Shown one piece after another: positions 35,187 to 48,639 of a stretch of 64,000 bases of DNA. Both the position numbers and the translations under genes were made by a program. Source of the DNA: Halisarca cf. caerulea (taxonomy: Eukaryota > Porifera > Demospongiae > Chondrillida > Halisarcidae); assembly GCA_963170055.1 (NCBI GenBank), contig CAUJGJ010000144.1, positions 67,001 through 131,000 of the forward strand, given 5' to 3'. How positions within the stretch are numbered: the first letter of the stretch is position 1; every line of letters begins with the position of its first letter. Under the pieces are notes generated by a model that ran no database searches, was not told the DNA's origin, and saw only the letters and a list, made by a program, of their open reading frames with translations.

Positions 35187-37860
35187 GGTCGTGTGTGTCC
35201 ACTGGTAATGTGCGTGGTGCTAGTGCCAAATATTGGTATTAGCACCAGCATATCCAACACTGCACAAATACGCCCACAGCACTTCAGAAACTTCATGTGT
35301 GTCCACTGGGAATGTGCGTGGGGCTAGTGCCAAATATTGGTATTAGCACCAGCATATCCAACATTACACAAAATACGCACACAGTAGTTAAGAATCTTCA
35401 TGTGTGTCCACTGGGAATGTGCGTGGTGCTAGTGCCAAATATTGGTATTAGCACCAGCATATCCAACACTACACAAATGCGCCCACAGCACTTCAGAAAC
35501 TTCATGTGTGTCCACTGGGAATGTGCGTGGTGCTAGTGCCAAATATTTGTATTAGCACCAACATATCCAACACTACACAAATACGCCCACAGCAGTTAAG
35601 AAACTTCATGTGTGTCCACTGGGAATGTGCATGGTGTTAGTGCCAAATATTGGTATTAGCACCAGCATATCCAACACTACACAAATAAGCCCACATTACT
35701 TCAGAAAGGTCATGTGTGTCCACTGGGAATGTGCGCGGTGCTAGTTCCAAATATTGGTATTAGCACCAGCATATCCAACACTACACAAATAAGCCCACAT
35801 TACTTCAGAAAGGTCATGAGTGTCCACTGGGAATGTGCGTGGTGCTAGTTCCAAATATTGGTATTAGCACCAGCATATCCAACACTACACAAATACGCCC
35901 AAAGCACTTCAGAAAGGTCATTTGTGTCCACTGGGAATGTGCGTGGTGCTAGTACCCAATTTTGGTATTAGCACCACCATATCCAACACTACACAAATAC
36001 GCCCACAGCATTTCAGAAAGGTCATGTGTGTCCACTGGTAATGTGCGTGGTGCTAGTGCCAAATATTGGTATTAGCACCAGCATATCAAACACTACACAA
36101 TACGCCCACAGCACTTCAGAAACTTCATGTGTGTCCACTGGGAATGTGCGTGGGGCTAGTGCCAAATATTGGTATTAGCACCAGCATATCCAACATTACA
36201 CAAATACGCACACAGTAGTTAAGAATCTTCATGTGTGTCCACTGGGAATGTGCGTGGTGCTAGTGCCAAATATTGGTATTAGCACCAGCATATCCAACAC
36301 TACACAAATGCGCCCACAGCACTTCAGAAACTTCATGTGTGTCCACTGGGAATGTGCGTGGTGCTAGTGCCAAATATTTGTATTAGCACCAACATATCCA
36401 ACACTACACAAATACGCCCACAGCAGTTAAGAAACTTCATGTGTGTCCACTGGGAATGTGCATGGTGCTAGTGCCAAATATTGGTATTAGCACCAGCATA
36501 TCCAACACTACACAAATAAGCCCACATTACTTCAGAAAGGTCATGTGTGTCCACTGGGAATGTGCGTGGTGCTAGTTCCAAATATTGGTATTAGCACCAG
36601 CATATCCAACACTACACAAATAAGCCCACATTACTTCAGAAAGGTCATGAGTGTCCACTGGGAATGTGCGTGGTGCTAGTGCCAAATATTGGTATTAGCA
36701 CCAGCATATCCAACACTACACAAATACGCCCACAGCACTTAAGAAAGGTCATTTGTGTCCACTGGGAATGTGCGTGGTGCTAGTACCAAATATTGGTATT
36801 AGCACCACCATATCCAACACTACACAAATACGCCCACAGCATTTCAGAAAAGTCATGTGTGTCCTCTGGTAATGTGCGTGGTGCTAGTGCCAAATATTGG
36901 TATTAGCACCAGCATATCAAACACTACACAGATACGCCCACAGCACTTCAGAAACTTCATGTGTGTCCACTGGGAATGTGCGTGGTGCTAGTGCCAAATA
37001 TTGGTATTAGCACCAGCATATCTAACACTACACAAATACGCCCACAGCACTTCAGAAAGATCATGTGTGTCCACTGGGAATGTGCGTGGTGCTAGTGCCA
37101 AATATTGGTATTAGCACCAGCATATCCAACATTACACAAATACGCACACAGTAGTTAAAAATCTTCATGTGTGACCACTGGGAAAGTGTGTGGTGCTAGT
37201 GCCAAATATTGGTATTAGCACCAGCATATCCAACACTACACAAATACACCCACAGCACTTCAGAAAGGTCATGTGTGTCCACTGGGAATGTGCGTGGTAC
37301 TAGTGCCAAATATTGGTATTAGCACCAGCACATCCAACACTACACAGTTACGCCCACAGCACTTCAGAAACTTCATGTGTGTCCACTGGGAATGTGCGTG
37401 GTGCTAGTGCCAAATATTGGTATTAGCACCAGCATATCCAACACTACACAAATACGCCCACAGCACTTAAGAAAGGTCATTTGTGTCCACTGGGAATGTG
37501 CGTGGTGCTAGTACCAAATATTGGTATTAGCACCACCATATCCAACACTACACAAATACGCCCACAGCATTTCAGAAAGGTCATGTGTGTCCACTGGTAA
37601 TGTGCGTGGTGCTAGTGCCAAATATTGGTATTAGCACCAGCATATCAAACACTACACAGATACGCCCACAGCACTTCAGAAACTTCATGTGTGTCCACTG
37701 GGAATGTGCGTGGTGCTAGTGCCAAATATTGGTATTAGCACCAGCATATCTAACACTACACAAATACGCCCACAGCACTTCAGAAAGATCATGTGTGTCC
37801 ACTGGGAATGTGCGTGGTGCTAGTGCCAAATATTGGTATTAGCACCAGCATATCCAACAT
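35187..37860 (+). repeat. Higher-order repeats with 831- and 728-bp offsets
   Basis: The AATATTTGTATTAGCACCAAC monomer near 35535 recurs near 36366 (831 bp). The one-base shortfall matches a missing base in ACACAATACGCCC near 36095. The CTAGTACCAAATATTGG / CACCACCATATCC pair near 36781 recurs near 37509 (728 = 7 x 104). Confidence 0.78.
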
Positions 37861-38192
37861 TACACAAATACGCACACAGTAGTTAAAAATCTTCATGTGT
37901 GACCACTGGGAAAGTGTGTGGTGCTAGTGCCAAATATTGGTATTAGCACCAGCATATCCAACACTACACAAATACACCCACAGCACTTCAGAAAGGTCAT
38001 GTGTGTCCACTGGGAATGTGCGTGGTACTAGTGCCAAATATTGGTATTAGCACCAGCACATCCAACACTACACAGTTACGCCCACAGCACTTCAGAAACT
38101 TCATGTGTGTCCACTGGGAATGTGCGTGGTGCTAGTGCCAAATATTGGTATTAGCACCAGCATATCTAACACTACACAAATACGCCCACAGC

Positions 38193-41100
38193 ACTTAAGA
38201 AAGATCATGTGTGTCCACTTAGAATGTGCGTGGTGCTAGTGCCAAATATTGGTATTAGCACCAGCATATCCAACACTACACAAATACGCCCGCAGCACTT
38301 CAGAAAGGTCATGTTTGTCCACTGCTAATGTGCGTGGTGCTAGTGCCAAATATTGGTATTAGCACCAGCATATCCAACATTACACAAATACGCACACAGT
38401 AGTTAAGAAACTTCATGTGTGTCCACTGGGAATGTGCGTGGTGCTAGTGCCAAATATTGGTATTAGCACCAGCATATCCAACATTACACAATTACGCCCA
38501 CAGCACTTCAGAAACTTCATGTGTGTCCATTGGGAATTTGCGTGGGGCTAGTGCCAAATATTGGTATTAGCACCAGCATATCCAACACTACACAAATACG
38601 CCCACAGCATATCAGAATCCTAATGTCTGTACACTGGGAATGTGCGTGGTGCTTGTACCAAATATTGGTATTAGCACCAGCATATCCAACACTACACAAA
38701 TTCTCCCACAGCATTTCAGAATCTTCATGTGTGTCCACTGGGAACGTGCGTGGGGCTAGTGCCAAATATTGGTATTAGCACCAGTATATCCAACATTACA
38801 CAAATACGCACACAGTAGTTAAAAATCTTCATGTGTGACCACTGGGAAAGTGTGTGGTGCTAGTGCCAAATATTGGTATTAGCACCAGCATATCCAACAC
38901 TACACAAATACACCCACAGCACTTCAGAAAGGTCATGTGTGTCCACTGGGAATGTGCGTGGTGCTAGTGCCAAATATTGGTATTAGCACCAGCATATCTA
39001 ACACTACACAAATACGCCCACAGCACTTAAGAAAGATCATGTGTGTCCACTTAGAATGTGCGTGGTGCTAGTGCCAAATATTGGTATTAGCACCAGCATA
39101 TCCAACACTACACAAATACGCCCGCAGCACTTCAGAAAGGTCATGTTTGTCCACTGGTAATGTGCGTGGTGCTAGTGCCAAATATTGGTATTAGCACCAG
39201 CATATCCAACATTATACAAATACGCACACAGTAGTTAAGAAACTTCATGTGTGTCCACTGGGAATGTGCGTGGTGCTAGTGCCAAATATTGGTATTAGCA
39301 CCAGCATATCCAACATTACACAATTACGCCCACAGCACTTCAGAAACTTCATGTGTGTCCATTGGGAATTTGCGTGGGGCTAGTGCCAAATATTGGTATT
39401 AGCACCAGCATATCCAACATTACACAAATACACAAATAGTAGTTAAAAATCTTCATGTGTGACCACTGGGAAAGTGCGTGGTGCTAGTGCCAAATATTGG
39501 TATTAGCACCAGCATATCCAACACTACACAAATACGCCCACAGCATATCAGAATCCTCATGTCTGTACACTGGGAATGTGCGTGGTGCTTGTACCAAATA
39601 TTGGTATTAGCACCAGCATATCCAACACTACACAAATTCTCCCACAGCATTTCAGAATCTTCATGTGTGTCCACTGGGAACGTGCGTGGGGCTAGTGCCA
39701 AATATTGGTATTAGCACCAGTATATCCAACATTACACAAATACGCACACAGTAGTTAAAAATCTTCATGTGTGACCACTGGGAAAGTGTGTGGTGCTAGT
39801 GCCAAATATTGGTATTAGCACCAGCATATCCAACACTACACAAATACACCCACAGCACTTCAGAAAGGTCATGTGTGTCCACTGGGAATGTGCGTGGTGC
39901 TAGTGCCAAATATTGGTATTAGCACCAGCACATCCAACACTACACAGATACGCCCACAGCACTTCTGATACTTCATTTGTGTCCACTGGGAATGTGCGTG
40001 GTGCTAGTGCCAAATATTGGTATTAGCACCAGCATATCCAACACTACACAAATACGCTCAGAGCATATCAGAATCCTCATGTGTGTACACTGGGAATGTG
40101 CGGTGTACTAGTACCAAATATTGGTATTAGCACCAGCATATCCAACATTACCCAAATACGCACACAGTAGTTAAGAATCTTCATGTGTGTCCACTGGGAA
40201 AGTGCGTGGTGCCAGTGCCAAATATTGGTATTAGCACCAGCATATCCAACACTACACAAATTCTCCCACAGCATTTAAGAATCTTCATGTGTGTCCACTG
40301 GGAACGTGCGTGGGGCTAGTGCCAAATATTGGTATTAGCACCAGTATATCCAACATTACACAAATACGCACACAGTAGTTAAAAATCTTCATATGTGACC
40401 ACTGGGAAAGTGTGTGGTGCTAGTGCCAAATATTGGTATTAGCACCAGCTTATCCAACACTACACAAATACACCCACAGCACTTCAGAAAGGTCATGTGT
40501 GTCCACTGGGAATGTGCGTGGTGCTAGTGCCAAATATTGGTATTAGCACCAGCACATCCAACACTACACAGATACGCCCACAGCACTTCAGAAACTTCAT
40601 GTGTGTCCGCTGGGAATGTGCGTGGTGCTAGTGCCAAATATTGGTATTAGCACCAGCATATCTAACACTACACAAATATGCCCACAGCACTTCAGAAAGG
40701 TCATGTTTGTCCACTGGTAATGTGCGTGGTGCTAGTGCCAAATATTGGTATTAGCACCAGCATATCCAACATTACACAAATACGCACACAGTAGTTAAGA
40801 AACTTCATGTGTGTCCACTGGGAATGTGCGTGGTGCTAGTGCCAAATATTGGTATTAGCACCAGCATATCCAACATTACACAATTACGCCCACAGCACTT
40901 CAGAAACTTCATGTGTGTCCACTGGGAATTTGCGTGGGGCTAGTGCCAAATATTGGTATTAGCACCAGCATATCCAACATTACACAAATACACAAATAGT
41001 AGTTAAAAATCTTCATGTGTGAATACTGGGAAAGTGCGTGGTGCTAGTGCCAAATATTGGTATTAGCACCAGCTTATCCAACACTACACAAATACACCCA

Positions 41101-42300
41101 CAGCACTTCAGAAAGGTCATGTGTGTCCACTGGGAATGTGCGTGGTGCTAGGGCCAAATATTGGTATTAGCACCAGCACATCCAACACTACACAGATACG
41201 CCCACAGCACTTCAGAAACTTCATGTGTGTCCGCTGGGAATGTGCGTGGTGCTAGTGCCAAATATTGGTATTAGCACCAGCATATCTAACACTACACAAA
41301 TATGCCCACAGCACTTCAGAAAGGTCATGTTTGTCCACTGGTAATGTGCGTGGTGCTAGTGCCAAATATTGGTATTAGCACCAGCATATCCAACATTACA
41401 CAAATACGCACACAGTAGTTAAGAAACTTCATGTGTGTCCACTGGGAATGTGCGTGGTGCTAGTGCCAAATATTGGTATTAGCACCAGCATATCCAACAT
41501 TACACAATTACGCCCACAGCACTTCAGAAACTTCATGTGTGTCCACTGGGAATTTGCGTGGGGCTAGTGCCAAATATTGGTATTAGCACCAGCATATCCA
41601 ACATTACACAAATACACAAATAGTAGTTAAAAATCTTCATGTGTGAATACTGGGAAAGTGCGTGGTGCTAGTGCCAAATATTGGTATTAGCACCAGCATA
41701 TCCAACACTACACAAATACGCCCACAGCATATCAGAATCCTCATGTCTGTACACTGGGAATGTGCGTGGTGCTTGTACCAAATATTGGTATTAGCACCAA
41801 CATATCCAACACTACACAAGTTCTCCCACAGCATTTCAGAATCTTCATGTGTGTCCACTGGGAACGTGCGTGGGGCTAGTGCCAAATATTGGTATTAGCA
41901 CTAGTATATCCAACATTACACAAATACGCACACAGTAGTTAAAAATCTTCATGTGTGACCACTGGGAAAGTGTGTGGTGCTAGTGCCATATATTGGTATT
42001 AGCACCAGCATATCCAACACTACACAAATACGCTCAGAGCATATCAGAATCCTCATGTGTGTACACTGGGAATGTGCGGTGTACTAGTACCAAATATTGG
42101 TATTAGCACCAGCATATCCAACATTACCCAAATACGCACACAGTAGTTAAGAATCTTCATGTGTGTCCACTGGGAAAGTGCGTGGTGCCAGTGCCAAATA
42201 TTGGTATTAGCACCAGCATATCCAACACTACACAAATACGCCCACAGCATTTCAGAAAGGTCATGTGTGTCCACTAGGAATGTGCGTGGTGCTAGTGCCA
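38193..42300 (+). repeat. Further copies of the 31-35 kb block
   Basis: The ACTTAAGAAAGATC marker recurs at 38193 and 39025 (832 bp apart). The shifted GCGGTGTACTAGTACC variant, present at 34692, recurs at 40100 and 42076 (offsets 5408 = 52 x 104 and 1976 = 19 x 104). Blocks several kilobases long have been copied over 5-7 kb within the array while staying in 104-bp phase. Confidence 0.78.
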
Positions 42301-43743
42301 AATATTGGTATTAGCACCAGCATATCCAACAATACACAGATACGCCTACAGCACTTCAGAAACTTCATGTGTGTCCACTGGGAATGTGCGTGGTGCTAGT
42401 GCCAAATATTGGTATTAGCACCAGCATATCTAACACTACACAAATACGCCCACAGCACTTCAGAAAGGTCATGTGTGTCCACTGGGAATGTGCGTGGTGC
42501 TAGTGCCAAATATTGGTATTAGCACCAGCATATCCAACACTACACAAATACGCCCGCAGCACTTCAGAAAGGTCGTGTGTGTCCACTGGTAATGTGCGTG
42601 GTGCTAGTGCCAAATATTGGTATTAGCACCAGCATATCCAACACTGCACAAATACGCCCACAGCACTTCAGAAACTTCATGTGTGTCCACTGGGAATGTG
42701 CGTGGGGCTAGTGCCAAATATTGGTATTAGCACCAGCATATCCAACATTACACAAATACGCACACAGTAGTTAAGAATCTTCATGTGTGTCCACTGGGAA
42801 TGTGCGTGGTGCTAGTGCCAAATATTGGTATTAGCACCAGCATATCCAACACTACACAAATGCGCCCACAGCACTTCAGAAACTTCATGTGTGTCCACTG
42901 GGAATGTGCGTGGTGCTAGTGCCAAATATTTGTATTAGCACCAACATATCCAACACTGCACAAATACGCCCACAGCAGTTAAGAAACTTCATGTGTGTCC
43001 ACTGGGAATGTGCATGGTGCTAGTGCCAAATATTGGTATTAGCACCAGCATATCCAACACTACACAAATAAGCCCACATTACTTCAGAAAGGTCATGTGT
43101 GTCCACTGGGAATGTGCGTGGTGCTAGTTCCAAATATGGGTATTAGCACCAGCATATCCAACACTACACAAATAAGCCCACATTACTTCAGAAAGGTCAT
43201 GAGTGTCCACTGGGAATGTGCGTGGTGCTAGTTCCAAATATTGGTATTAGCACCAGCATATCCAACACTACACAAATACGCCCAAAGAACTTCAGAAAGG
43301 TCATTTGTGTCCACTGGGAATGTGCGTGGTGCTAGTACCAAATATTTGGTATTAGCACCACCATATCCAACACTACACAAATACGCCCACAGCATTTCAG
43401 AAAGGTCATGTGTGTCCACTGGTAATGTGCGTGGTGCTAGTGCCAAATATTGGTATTAGCACCAGCATATCCAACATTACACAAATACGCACACAGTAGT
43501 TAAGAAACTTCATGTGTGTCCACTGGGAATGTGCGTGGTGCTAGTGCCAAATATTGGTATTAGCACCAGCATATCCAACACTACACAAATACGCACACAG
43601 CACTTCAGAAACTTCATGTGTGTCCACTGGGAATGTGCGTGGTGCTAGTGCCAAATATTGGTATTAGCACCAGCATATCCAACACTACACAAATACGCCC
43701 ACAGCACTTCAGAAACTTCATGTGTGTCCACTGGGAATGTGCG

Positions 43744-43776
43744 TGGTGCTAGTGCCAAATATTGGTATTAGCACCA
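43744..43776 (+). other. Hairpin-forming inverted repeat present in each satellite A monomer (example)
   Basis: Left arm TGGTGCTAGTGCCAA pairs with right arm TTGGTATTAGCACCA across the 3-nt loop ATA, a 15-bp stem. Thirteen pairs are Watson-Crick and the other two (G opposite T) become G.U wobbles in a + strand transcript. On the - strand the same two positions are A-C mismatches. The structure recurs every 104 bp. Whether it acts in DNA, in RNA or not at all is not shown. Confidence 0.85.
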
Positions 43777-43849
43777 GCATATCCAACACTACACAAATAC
43801 GCCCACAGCACTTCAGAAACTTCATGTGTGTCCACTGGGAATGTGCGTG
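43746..43849 (+). repeat. Representative consensus monomer of satellite A
   Basis: One clean 104-bp unit, taken to start at GTGCTAG. The first 52 bp (GTGCTAGTGCCAA to CACTACACAAA) are near-invariant through the window. The remaining half, from ACGCCCACAGC to the GTGCGTG end, carries most type-defining variants. The monomer contains no obvious CENP-B-like box. Confidence 0.95.
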
Positions 43850-46800
43850 GTGCTAGTGCCAAATATTTGTATTAGCACCAACATATCCAACACTACTCAA
43901 ATACGCCCACAGCACTTCAGAAACTTCATGTGTGTCCACTGAGAATGTGCGTGGTGATAGTGCCAAATATTAGTATTAGCACAAGCATATCCAACACTAC
44001 ACAAATACGCCCACAGCACTTCAGAAAGGTCATGTGTGTCCACTTGGAATGTGCGTGGTGCTAGTGCCAAATATTGGTATTAGCACCAGCATATCCAACA
44101 CTACACAAATAAGCCCACATTACTTCAGAAAGGTCATGTGTGTCCACTGGGAATGTGCGTGGTGCTAGTTCCAAATATTGGTATTAGCACAAGCATATCC
44201 AACACTACACAAATGCGCCCACAGCACTTAAGAAACTTCATGTGTGTCCACTGGGAATGTGCGTGGTGCTAGTGTCAAATATTGGTATTAGCACCAGCAT
44301 ATCCAACACTACACAAATGCGCCCACAGCACTTCAGAAACTTCATGTGTGTCCACTGGGAATGTGCGTGGTGCTAGTTCCAAATATTGGTATTAGCACCA
44401 GCATATCCAACACTACACAAGTACGCCCACAGCAGTTAAGAAACTTTATTTGTGTCCACTGGGAATGTGCGTGGTGCTAGTGCCAAATATTGGTATTAGC
44501 ACCAGCATATCCATCATTACACAAAGAAGCCCACAGCACTTCAGAAAGGTCATGTGTGTCCACTTGGAATGTGCGTGGTGCTAGTGCCAAATATTGGTAT
44601 TAGCACAACCATATCCAACATTGCACCAATACGCCCACAGTAGTTAAGAAACTTCAGGTGTTTCCACTTGGGAATGTGCGTGGTGCTAGTGCCAAATATT
44701 GGTATTAGCACCAGCATATCCAACACTACACAAATACGCCCACAGCACTTCAGAAACTTCATGTGTGTCCACTGAGAATGTGCGTGGTGCTAGTGCCAAA
44801 TATTTGTATTAGCACCAACATATCCAACACTACTCAAATACGCCCACAGCACTTCAGAAAATTCATGTGTGTCCACTGGGAATGTGCGTGGTGCTAGTGC
44901 CAAATATTAGTATTAGCACAAGCATATCCAACACACACAAATACGCACACAGCACTTCAGAAAGGTCATGTGTGTCCACTGGGAATGTGCGTGGTGCTAG
45001 TGCCAAATATTGGTATTAGCACCAGCATATCCAACACTACACAAATAAGCCCACATTACTTCAGAAAGGTCATGTGTGTCCACTGGGAATGTGCGTGGTG
45101 CTAGTTCCAAATATTGGTATTAGCACCAGCATATCCAACACTACACAAATACGCCCAAAACACTTCAGAAAGGTCATGTGTGTCCACTGGGAATGTGCGT
45201 GGTGCTAGTGCCAAATATTGGTATTAGCACCAGCATATCCAACACTACACAAATACGCCCACAGCACTTCTGAAACTTCATGTGTGTCCACTGGGAATGT
45301 GCGTGGTGCTAGTGCCAAATATTGGTATTAGCACCAGCATATCCAACACTACACAAATACGCCCACAGCACTTCAGAAACTTCATGTGTGTCCACTGAGA
45401 ATGTGCGTGGTGCTAGTGCCAAATATTTGTATTAGCACCAACATATCCAACACTACTCAAATACGCCCACAGCAGTTAAGAAACTTCATGTGTGTCCACT
45501 GGGAATGTGCGTGGTGCTAGTGCCAAATATTAGTATTAGCACAAGCATATCCAACACTACACAAATACGCCCACAGCACTTCAGAAACTTCATGTGTGTC
45601 CACTGAGAATGTGCGTGGTGCTAGTGCCAAATATTGGTATTAGCACCAGCATATCCAACACTACACAAAAACGCCCACAGCAGTTAAGAAACTTCATGTG
45701 TGTCCACTGGGAATGTGCGTGGTGCTAGTTCCAAATATTGGTATTAGCACCAGCATATCCAACACTACACAAATGCGCCCACAGCAGTTAAGAAACTTCA
45801 TGTGTGTCCACTGGGAATGTGCGTGGTGCTAGTGCCAAATATTGGTATTAGCACCAGCATATCCAACACTACACAAATACGCCCACAGCACTTCAGAAAC
45901 TTCATGTGTATCCACTGGGAATGTGCGTGGTGCTAGTGCCAAATATTGGTATTAGCACCAGCATATCCAACACTACACAAATACGCCCACAGCACTTCAG
46001 AAACTTCATGTTTTTCCACTGGGAATGTGCGTGGTGCTAGTGCCAAATATTGGTATTAGCACCAGCATATCCAACACTACACAAATACGCCCACAGCAGT
46101 TAAGAAACTTCATTTGTGTCCACTGGGAATGTGCGTGGTGCTAGTGCCAAATATTGGTATTAGCACCAGCATATCCAACACTACACAAATACGCCCACAG
46201 CATTTCAGAAAGGTCATGTGTGTCCACTAGGAATGTGCGTGGTGCTAGTGCCAAATATTGGTATTAGCACCAGCATATCCAACAATACACAGATACGCCT
46301 ACAGCACTTCAGAAACTTCATGTGTGTCCACTGGGAATGTGCGTGGTGCTAGTGCCAAATATTGGTATTAGCACCAGCATATCTAACACTACACAAATAC
46401 GCCCACAGCACTTCAGAAAGGTCATGTGTGTCCACTGGGAATGTGTGTGGTGCTAGTGCCAAATATTGGTATTAGCACCAGCATATCCAACACTACACAA
46501 ATACGCCCGCAGCACTTCAGAAAGGTCGTGTGTGTCCACTGGTAATGTGCGTGGTGCTAGTGCCAAATATTGGTATTAGCACCAGCATATCCAACACTGC
46601 ACAAATACGCCCACAGCACTTCAGAAACTTCATGTGTGTCCACTGGGAATGTGCGTGGGGCTAGTGCCAAATATTGGTATTAGCACCAGCATATCCAACA
46701 TTACACAAATACGCACACAGTAGTTAAGAATCTTCATGTGTGTCCACTGGGAATGTGCGTGGTGCTAGTGCCAAATATTTGTATTAGCACCAACATATCC

Positions 46801-48639
46801 AACACTACACAAATACGCCCACAGCAGTTAAGAAACTTCATGTGTGTCCACTGGGAATGTGCATGGTGCTAGTGCCAAATATTGGTATTAGCACCAGCAT
46901 ATCCAACACTACACAAATAAGCCCACATTACTTCAGAAAGGTCATGTGTGTCCACTGGGAATGTGCGTGGTGCTAGTTCCAAATATTGGTATTAGCACCA
47001 GCATATCCAACACTACACAAATAAGCCCACATTACTTCAGAAAGGTCATGAGTGTCCACTGGGAATGTGCGTGGTGCTAGTACCAAATATTTGGTATTAG
47101 CACCACCATATCCAACACTACACAAATACGCCCACAGCATTTCAGAAAGGTCATGTGTGTCCACTGGTAATGTGCGTGGTGCTAGTGCCAAATATTGGTA
47201 TTAGCACCAGCATATCCAACATTACACAAAAACGCACACAGTAGTTAAGAAACTTCATGTGTGTCCACTGGGAATGTGCGTGGTGCTAGTGCCAAATATT
47301 GGTATTATTACCAGCATATCAAACACTACACAAATACGCACACAGCACTTCAGAAACTTCATGTGTGTCCACTGGGAATGTGCGTGGTGCTAGTGCCAAA
47401 TATTGGTATTAGCACCAGCATATCCAACACTACACAAATACGCACACAGCACTTCAGAAACTTCATGTGTGTCCACTGGGAATGTGCGTGGTGCTAGTGC
47501 CAAATATTGGTATTAGCACCAGCATATCCAACACTACACAAATACGCCCACAGCACTTCAGAAACTTCATGTGTGTCCACTGGGAATGTGCGTGGTGCTA
47601 GTGCCAAATATTTGTATTAGCACCAACATATCCAACACTACTCAAATACGCCCACAGCACTTCAGAAACTTCATGTGTGTCCACTGGGAATGTGCGTGGT
47701 GATAGTGCCAAATATTAGTATTAGCACAAGCATATCCAACACTACACAAATACGCCCACAGCACTTCAGAAAGGTCATGTGTGTCCACTTGGAATGTGCG
47801 TGGTGCTAGTGCCAAATATTGGTATTAGCACCAGCATATCCAACACTACACAAATAAGCCCACATTACTTCAGAAAGGTCATGTGTGTCCACTGGGAATG
47901 TGCGTGGTGCTAGTTCCAAATATTGGTATTAGCACAAGCATATCCAACACTACACAAATGCGCCCACAGCACTTAAGAAACTTCATGTGTGTCCACTGGG
48001 AATGTGCGTGGTGCTAGTGCCAAATATTGGTATTAGCACCAGCATATCCAACACTACACAAATGCGCCCACAGCACTTCAGAAACTTCATGTGTGTCCAC
48101 TGGGAATGTGCGTGGTGCTAGTTCCAAATATTGGTATTAGCACCAGCATATCCAACACTACACAAGTACGCCCACAGCAGTTAAGAAACTTTATTTGTGT
48201 CCACTGGGAATGTGCGTGGTGCTAGTGCCAAATATTGGTATTAGCACCAGCATATCCATCATTACACAAAGAAGCCCACAGCACTTCAGAAAGGTCATGT
48301 GTGTCCACTGGGAATGTGCGTGGTGCTAGTGCCAAATATTGGTATTAGCACCACCATATCCAACATTGCACCAATACGCCCACAGTAGTTAAGAAACTTC
48401 AGGTGTTTCCACTTGGGAATGTGCGTGGTGCTAGTGCCAAATATTGGTATTAGCACCAGCATATCCAACACTACACAAATACGCCCACAGCACTTCAGAA
48501 ACTTCATGTGTGTCCACTGAGAATGTGCGTGGTGCTAGTGCCAAATATTTGTATTAGCACCAACATATCCAACACTACTCAAATACGCCCACAGCACTTC
48601 AGAAACTTCATGTGTGTCCACTGGGAATGTGCGTGGTGC

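Noticed and set aside
43746..43849. CENP-B box or CArG box
   Set aside because: No CENP-B box match is visible. CCAAATATTGG has seven A/T bases between CC and GG, one more than a CArG box, and is explained by the hairpin apex.
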